Shown one piece after another: positions 5,024 to 9,292 of a stretch of DNA of 9,292 nt; position 1 is the first letter of the stretch; each line of letters begins with the position of its first letter. Origin of the DNA: Christensenella sp. UBA7707 (GTDB lineage Bacteria > Bacillota > Clostridia > Christensenellales > CAG-138); contig DLFZ01000129.1 of the NCBI GenBank assembly GCA_002482435.1, forward strand, positions 1 through 9,292, given 5' to 3'. The notes under the pieces were generated by a model. The model was not told the origin of the DNA. It did not search any database and saw only the letters and a list, made by a program, of their open reading frames with translations. The position numbers were made by a program, and so were the translations under genes.

Positions 5024-6253
5024 TTATTGTTCAAGCTCCCTCGCCTTAGCACGCTCACGCTCGGCTTTTCGCTGCGCAGCCTTGCGCTTGCGGCGCGCAT
5101 CTTCAACAAGCCGCAGCGTCACAAATGCAACCATAAGGAGGAACAGCAACGCCGCCGCACCGCATACGGCATAAAAAAGAGTGCTGTTTACGGATATTGT
5201 TCCCGTATGCTCGGGGGCGGGCGTTGCAGGCTCTGGCACAGGCGTGGCCGGAACCGGCTCAGCGGTGGCCTCGGGCGGCAGCGTGGGCTGCGCAGGGCGC
5301 GCGGGCATTACGGCATAGCGCTGGAAGGATTCATCCGCAGGATTGTAGGCATAATACCCTACCTCGCCGTTAGAATTGCGCGCGTACAAAAGGTAAACGT
5401 CGCCCTGCGCGTCCTGCGCCTTCCAAGCGGTATAATCCTTTTCATCGATGGTTATGGTGGTTTCCGTGAACCCTTCCGGAAGCGGAACCATACCGTCCGG
5501 CTCTAGGAGAATGTACGTTTTTGACACGGAGGAAACGGTTTGGTGCGCGTACAGTGTATCGGCAGTTTGGTTGTAAATATAATAACCTCCCAAGCTTCCC
5601 GCAGCGTTTGAAAGGTAAAGGAGCGTGGGCGCATCGCTATCCGGCACGGTAGCGGCGGCAACCGTTTCGCCATGGTAGTTGAGCGTGGTTTCCTGATAAC
5701 GCGAGGGCAGCGTTACATTTTCGAGCGAGCGCCAAATATACATATTCTCCGCGGCGCCCTTCACATTTTGCGCCAAAACGCCCTCGTTGGCGTAGTTCAG
5801 CGGCGTAGGCGTGGGCGTTGCTTGAGGCTGCGCCACCGAAACGGTGACGCTTGCTTGGGCGCTCCCCTGTTCCTTGCCGTCATAGCCGAGTACCTTTTCC
5901 AAAGAAATTTCGATGTTTGCGCTGCCCGCACCCAAGGCCGTAAAGCTTATGCGCGCACTAAGCGTGTTTGAACCGCCTTTTTGGGCGGATACGAGGTTAA
6001 AAAAGCCGTCTGACACACCGTCGGTACTTTCCGAAAACGCAAGCACGGCAGGATCGTAGGTGAAGATACCCTCGGCAACGGACATGTTTTTGCCGCTCAC
6101 GGTAATCGTTACGTTTACCGTATCGCCTGCCTGTATGCTTTTTGCATCGGCCTCAGCGCTCAAAGACGCCGCCGCCAACGCGCTTGCAGGAACGATAAGA
6201 AGTACCACAAAAAGTAAAAGCGCGAGCCGTTTTTTATGTAAGAAAACCTTCAT
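5024..6253 (-). CDS. Membrane-anchored cohesin-domain surface protein
   Basis: A 409-residue exported protein. Residues 1-28 are a signal peptide (basic K-K-R, a long leucine-rich core, then SALAA). Residues about 29-141 match a cohesin domain (PF00963): a beta-rich module with AGDTVNVTITVSG, a GIFTYDPAVLAF strand, and GAGSANIEISLEKVLG. A Pro/Thr linker follows (ATPTPTP, 145-151). The middle region, 152-316, is of unknown type and contains two related segments, GGYYIYNQTADTLY (222-235) and VGYYAYNPADESFQRY (298-313). A second proline-rich linker (317-348) leads to a membrane helix at about 358-381 and a highly charged cytoplasmic tail (RRKRKAAQRKAERERAKARE). This is a type I layout with the cohesin outside. 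GAGGGGGA precedes the ATG, directly after the upstream stop. Its operon partner carries a dockerin, so it is most likely the receptor for that enzyme. Confidence 0.85.
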   Translation of the reverse strand: MKVFLHKKRLALLLFVVLLIVPASALAAASLSAEADAKSIQAGDTVNVTITVSGKNMSVAEGIFTYDPAVLAFSESTDGVSDGFFNLVSAQKGGSNTLSARISFTALGAGSANIEISLEKVLGYDGKEQGSAQASVTVSVAQPQATPTPTPLNYANEGVLAQNVKGAAENMYIWRSLENVTLPSRYQETTLNYHGETVAAATVPDSDAPTLLYLSNAAGSLGGYYIYNQTADTLYAHQTVSSVSKTYILLEPDGMVPLPEGFTETTITIDEKDYTAWKAQDAQGDVYLLYARNSNGEVGYYAYNPADESFQRYAVMPARPAQPTLPPEATAEPVPATPVPEPATPAPEHTGTISVNSTLFYAVCGAAALLFLLMVAFVTLRLVEDARRKRKAAQRKAERERAKARELEQ

Positions 6254-6266
6254 GCTTCAATCCCCC

Positions 6267-7997
6267 TCAAGCAATCGCTTCGTCGCCGTGGATGGCGCGG
6301 ATGAGGAACAAAATATCCGTATCGTTTACTTCACCGTCGCGGTCAACATCCGCAGCACGAAGCCGGGCGCCCGTCAAAAGCGTTGCGTGCGCCAAGTGGC
6401 TTTGCAGCGCTTTCACATCATCCGTGTCGACTTTACCGTTCCCGTCGAGATCACCATAGATCACGATGGGCAGGTCAAAAAATGCAGTGCCGCCACCGTA
6501 GGTGACACGCACAAACGCGCCTGTGCCCACCTCGTTTTCCAAAGGCGTGCCCTTTGCGCTTACAACACTAAGCGCCCCCTCGGACGAAAGCCCCGAAAGG
6601 AGCTTCTTTTGTGTGGTACCCGGAGCAACGCCGCTTATGCCCCACTGCTTGATTTTATAAACGCCGCTCTCTACCTTCGGCGCGCTTTCGTAGGTGCCGA
6701 TGGTGATGAGCGCGGTATTAAAATAATAGAAGGAAAGAATGTCCGTATATGGCTGACCCGCCCGCGCGCGTTCCTGCGCGCCGCGCTGGGAAAGCCCCAC
6801 GCCGTGGCCGTAGCGCCGCTCGGTAAGGAAAAAGCCCTCGTAGGTTTCGCCGTTTGCGCGGTAAGTTCCCACTTCCGCGCCACGCATGCGAAGGCGCGTC
6901 TTTTTCGCGCTTAGGCTCCCCAACATGTTTTCAAAGCTGCCAAAGCGCAGCGTATCAAGCGCTAGCGTAACCGTGAGCTGACCTTTCTCCCCGGTACCGT
7001 AGCCGACAATGAGCGTTACATCCGCCTCGGTATAGCAGCGGCTCGGCGAATCGTATGTTGGCTTTTTCGGCGTGACCGACACGGTTTGAAGAAGCGTTAC
7101 CTCCTGCCCCGCCGCCGCGTAAGCCGCGCGTTCAAGCGCAAGGAGCACGTTCGCATCCATAAGCCTTATCGTCGCCTCATTGTATTCGCGCGGGATAAAG
7201 GACTTCTCCTCGATGCTTGAGGCGTTTAAAAGGTCAAATGGGTCGTCGGCATTGATATAATACGGGTAATCCGATGACCACACGTTTCCGGTGCGCTCGG
7301 TTTGCCCGCCGTTGGAGGCGGAATAAAACGACTCTACAATGTCACCCTCATAAGTGAGCACCTGCCCGGCCGTCGCGTTCACGGCGGCGATGGCGCGGGT
7401 GTTTTTGCTGGCGTAACCGCGGTACACCTGATCCTCCGAGGTATCAAGAAGGTCGTAGGCACGCGATGCGTACATCGAGCACCTCGCCGCAGCGTAGCCG
7501 CGCGCACATACCGCCTGCGCCTTAAGCGCCTCGATCGGGAAAAGGTTGCTCATTTCGTGCGGCACCACGCCGTAAAGATACTGCTCGATGGGCAAGGTAT
7601 TGATGGCGCGGATCGCGCCCTGATAAACGTCGAAGGTCATGTTGCCAAGGTAGGTGCAAGTTCCGTACGCGTCGTTTTTGAGGCGGATATAATCCGCCGT
7701 TTTGCCGTAACCGCCGCTTAGTAGGGTAAGCGATGCGCCGGTAACGGTTTTACCGCCCGCTGTAAGGGATACGCGCCCACCCACCGCTTTTATGATGAAT
7801 TCGTCGTTTCCGAGCGAAAGCTCAGGCGCTTCCTTTAGGGTAAAGCTGCCTACCGGGGTGAAGGCTACCTCCTGCTGCTTGCCGAGCGAAAGCTGCACAC
7901 GCACATCCGAGCAAAACACGGCCGCGCGCGCCGGCGCCGCAAAGCCCACGACGATTAGCGCAAGGCACAGCGCGATAACATTCCTCAGTTTGCGCAT
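6267..7997 (-). CDS. Secreted SpoIID/LytB-domain protein with C-terminal dockerin
   Basis: A 576-residue exported protein. Residues 1-25 are a signal peptide ending at ARA. The SpoIID/LytB domain (PF08486) spans about 130-435. It includes LYGVVPHEMS with the likely catalytic E148, the EALKAQAVCARGYAAAR helix, SASNGGQTE, and the GHGVGLSQRGA motif at 397-407. SpoIID enzymes are lytic transglycosylases that cut peptidoglycan strands lacking stem peptides. Residues about 440-512 are a small beta module typically seen before dockerins. The dockerin (PF00404, 514-571) has two complete calcium loops: D516-x-D518-x-N520-x-K522-x-D524-x2-D527, and D550-x-D552-x-D554-x-E556-x-N558-x2-D561. The start is the ATG at 7997, after GGAGG; an earlier frame start at 8018 lacks a site. 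The dockerin fusion argues that this is not the sporulation SpoIID itself. A cohesin gene follows 13 bases later. Confidence 0.92.
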   Translation of the reverse strand: MRKLRNVIALCLALIVVGFAAPARAAVFCSDVRVQLSLGKQQEVAFTPVGSFTLKEAPELSLGNDEFIIKAVGGRVSLTAGGKTVTGASLTLLSGGYGKTADYIRLKNDAYGTCTYLGNMTFDVYQGAIRAINTLPIEQYLYGVVPHEMSNLFPIEALKAQAVCARGYAAARCSMYASRAYDLLDTSEDQVYRGYASKNTRAIAAVNATAGQVLTYEGDIVESFYSASNGGQTERTGNVWSSDYPYYINADDPFDLLNASSIEEKSFIPREYNEATIRLMDANVLLALERAAYAAAGQEVTLLQTVSVTPKKPTYDSPSRCYTEADVTLIVGYGTGEKGQLTVTLALDTLRFGSFENMLGSLSAKKTRLRMRGAEVGTYRANGETYEGFFLTERRYGHGVGLSQRGAQERARAGQPYTDILSFYYFNTALITIGTYESAPKVESGVYKIKQWGISGVAPGTTQKKLLSGLSSEGALSVVSAKGTPLENEVGTGAFVRVTYGGGTAFFDLPIVIYGDLDGNGKVDTDDVKALQSHLAHATLLTGARLRAADVDRDGEVNDTDILFLIRAIHGDEAIA

Positions 7998-8050
7998 CGT
8001 TTGCCTCCGTTTCACCAAAATTTCGGGTCAATTCGACATGTGTTTTGTTT

Positions 8051-8080
8051 ATGATACCCTTTTGCATAAATGGCGGTCAA
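8051..8080 (-). promoter_or_regulatory. Promoter of the SpoIID-dockerin/cohesin operon
   Basis: On the minus strand, TTGACC (8080-8075, 5 of 6) and TATCAT (8056-8051, 5 of 6) are separated by 18 bases. The expected start is near 8044, giving a leader of roughly 47 bases before the ATG at 7997. No operator-like palindrome overlaps it. It looks like a housekeeping sigma-A promoter rather than a sporulation-sigma promoter. Confidence 0.7.
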
Positions 8081-8199
8081 CGCTGCCAAAGCGGTAAGAT
8101 GCACTTTTTCTATGAACTTTCGGTGAATTCCTTCCATACGTCGAACGGGTTTCGCGAAAAGCCGAAGTAGTTTCAGCCTGCGCAGCGCTGGTTTTCCGT

Positions 8200-8227
8200 T
8201 TGATAAACAAACATTTTGCGTTATAAT
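8200..8227 (+). promoter_or_regulatory. Sigma-A-type promoter of the peptidase gene
   Basis: TTGATA (8200-8205) and a perfect TATAAT (8222-8227) are separated by 16 bases. Transcription should begin near 8234, leaving a leader of about 47 bases before the ATG at 8281. The 120 bases between this promoter and the divergent SpoIID promoter hold only a 10-bp palindrome TTTCGCGAAA (8150-8159) that I cannot explain. Confidence 0.78.
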
Positions 8228-8280
8228 AACAAGTGACCATATCAGTGAACACATCAAAATATCATACGAGAGGTGTCAAG

Positions 8281-9292
8281 ATGGAAGAACGCAAATGGAG
8301 TTTGGACGCGCTTTACACAGGCTACGATACCCAAGGCTACAAAGACGATAGGAAGCGGCTGGAACAGTTGGTGGCGAAGCTCAACGCGTTTGCCGATGAA
8401 CTTTCGCACGAAAAGGAGCTTGAAACGCTAAAAGCGATCCTCACGCATCAAAGCGAGCTTGCGGTGCTCGCGAGGAAGCTTGGCGCCTACATTTCGCTGC
8501 GTTCCTCTGTGGATACCACAGACCCTATCACCAAGGCGGAAATGAACGGTTTTGACAAGCTTATGAGCAACCTTTCCAAGACGCGCGCGAAGTTTGACCA
8601 CTATGTGGCCGACATCGACGATCTGGAAGGGCTGATCGAAAAGGACGCGCTCCTTTCGGAGCATGCATTCATGCTCCGCGAGATCAAGCAAAAGAGCAAG
8701 TATTTAAAGAGCGACGAGGTGGAAGAGGTCATTGCCAAGCTGAGCCTTACGGGCGGCAACGCGTGGAGCGACTTGCAGCAGCACCTCACCTCCACGCTGG
8801 AGGTCGAATACCGCGGCGAAAAGATTACCCTTTCGCAGGTAAGAAACCTCGCCTACAGCAACGACCCAAAAGAACGCAAGGACGCTTACGAGGCGGAGCT
8901 GAAGGCTTATGACAAAATAAAAGACAGCATCGCATTTTCGCTCAATTCCATCAAGGGTCTTGTGAATGATTTGTGTGAGCTTAGGGGCTATGAATCCCCC
9001 TTGCAGATGACGCTGAGCGATTCGCGTCTGAAAAAGGAAACACTGGATGCAATGTTTGGCGCCATCCAAAAGCATCTGCCGAAGTTCCGCGCGTACTTAA
9101 GGCGCAAGGGCGAAGTGCTCGGCCACAAAAACGGGCTTCCGTGGTACGACATGTTCGCGCTTTTGGGCTCCGCAAGCGGAGAATACACCATTGAGGAATC
9201 AAGGGCTCTTTTGGTGGAACAGTTTTCCACCTTCAGCAGCGACCTTGTGGAGATGATCGAGCGTGCCTACGATGAAAACTGGATCGACTTTA
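8281..9292 (+). CDS. pepF: M3-family oligoendopeptidase F (5' part, runs off window)
   Basis: The first 337 codons of a gene that continues past the window end. It opens MEERKWSLDALYTGYD, typical of the PepF/M3B clade of oligoendopeptidases, which are usually about 560-600 residues long and cut short peptides in the cytoplasm. Family features visible are the long helical N-terminal part, including LARKLGAYISLRSSVDTTDP, then FMLREIKQKSKYLKSDEVEE, the SDLQQHLTSTLEVEY strand region, ERKDAYEAELKAYDKIKD, and GYESPLQMTL. The zinc-binding HExxH that would prove activity lies outside the window. No signal peptide is present. AGGTG is 5 bases before the ATG and a good promoter lies upstream. It is transcribed away from the SpoIID operon and is probably a housekeeping peptide-recycling enzyme. 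No frameshift is seen in this part. Confidence 0.9.
   Translation, partial: MEERKWSLDALYTGYDTQGYKDDRKRLEQLVAKLNAFADELSHEKELETLKAILTHQSELAVLARKLGAYISLRSSVDTTDPITKAEMNGFDKLMSNLSKTRAKFDHYVADIDDLEGLIEKDALLSEHAFMLREIKQKSKYLKSDEVEEVIAKLSLTGGNAWSDLQQHLTSTLEVEYRGEKITLSQVRNLAYSNDPKERKDAYEAELKAYDKIKDSIAFSLNSIKGLVNDLCELRGYESPLQMTLSDSRLKKETLDAMFGAIQKHLPKFRAYLRRKGEVLGHKNGLPWYDMFALLGSASGEYTIEESRALLVEQFSTFSSDLVEMIERAYDENWIDF

Noticed and set aside
4762..5109. 115-residue minus-strand open frame
   Set aside because: It runs through the tetR promoter, the 15-bp hairpin and the end of the cohesin gene in another frame, with no ribosome site.
4895..5506. 203-residue plus-strand open frame
   Set aside because: It is antisense to the cohesin protein gene and is rich in arginine, as expected of a shadow frame.
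6060..6914. 284-residue plus-strand open frame
   Set aside because: It lies antisense across the end of the SpoIID-dockerin gene and the start of the cohesin gene, both of which have clear domains and start sites; its own translation has no recognisable domain.
1..9292. CRISPR array, tRNA, rRNA, transposase, phage attachment site or riboswitch
   Set aside because: I found no regularly spaced repeats, no cloverleaf or rRNA-like sequence, no transposase domain and no recognisable riboswitch.

Overview
The window looks like chromosomal DNA from a low-to-mid GC anaerobic Firmicute, most likely a member of the Clostridia. Supporting signs are strong GGAGG-type ribosome binding sites, sigma-A-type promoters, a SpoIID/LytB-family wall enzyme carrying a dockerin, a cohesin-bearing surface protein, and a PepF-type M3 peptidase. 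There is no rRNA, tRNA, IS element, CRISPR array or phage gene, so a species cannot be named.

Layout. (1) 33-1385, plus strand: a soluble bacterial PH-domain protein, then after a 200-base gap a tight pair, a DUF1905 protein and a DUF1801 protein with an N-terminal zinc-ribbon-like knuckle. (2) 1477-1505: a perfect bidirectional terminator separating these from the converging minus-strand genes. (3) 4784 down to 1671, minus strand: a TetR-family repressor, a 69-residue two-helix membrane protein, a CDP-alcohol phosphatidyltransferase, a CPBP-family intramembrane protease and a nucleotidyltransferase/DUF4037 protein, all co-directional. The TetR promoter carries a 16-bp perfect palindrome over the -10 and start region, so the block is probably autoregulated. 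This block looks more AT-rich than its flanks and may be an acquired cassette. (4) 4785-5012: hairpins and a possible 37-codon ORF. (5) 8080 down to 5024, minus strand: a two-gene operon in which a secreted SpoIID-type enzyme ending in a complete dockerin is followed 13 bases later by a protein with a signal peptide, an N-terminal cohesin domain, proline-rich linkers and a C-terminal membrane anchor. (6) 8281 to the window end, plus strand: the first 337 codons of an M3-family oligoendopeptidase F, expressed divergently from the SpoIID operon.

The most interesting signal is the cohesin/dockerin operon. It suggests a private, calcium-dependent tether that docks a peptidoglycan-processing enzyme onto a membrane-anchored receptor, a cellulosome-type interaction used for wall remodelling rather than polysaccharide breakdown. 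The second is the TetR-controlled membrane/lipid cassette with a clearly readable promoter-operator. Functions beyond family assignment are inference; no searches could be run.
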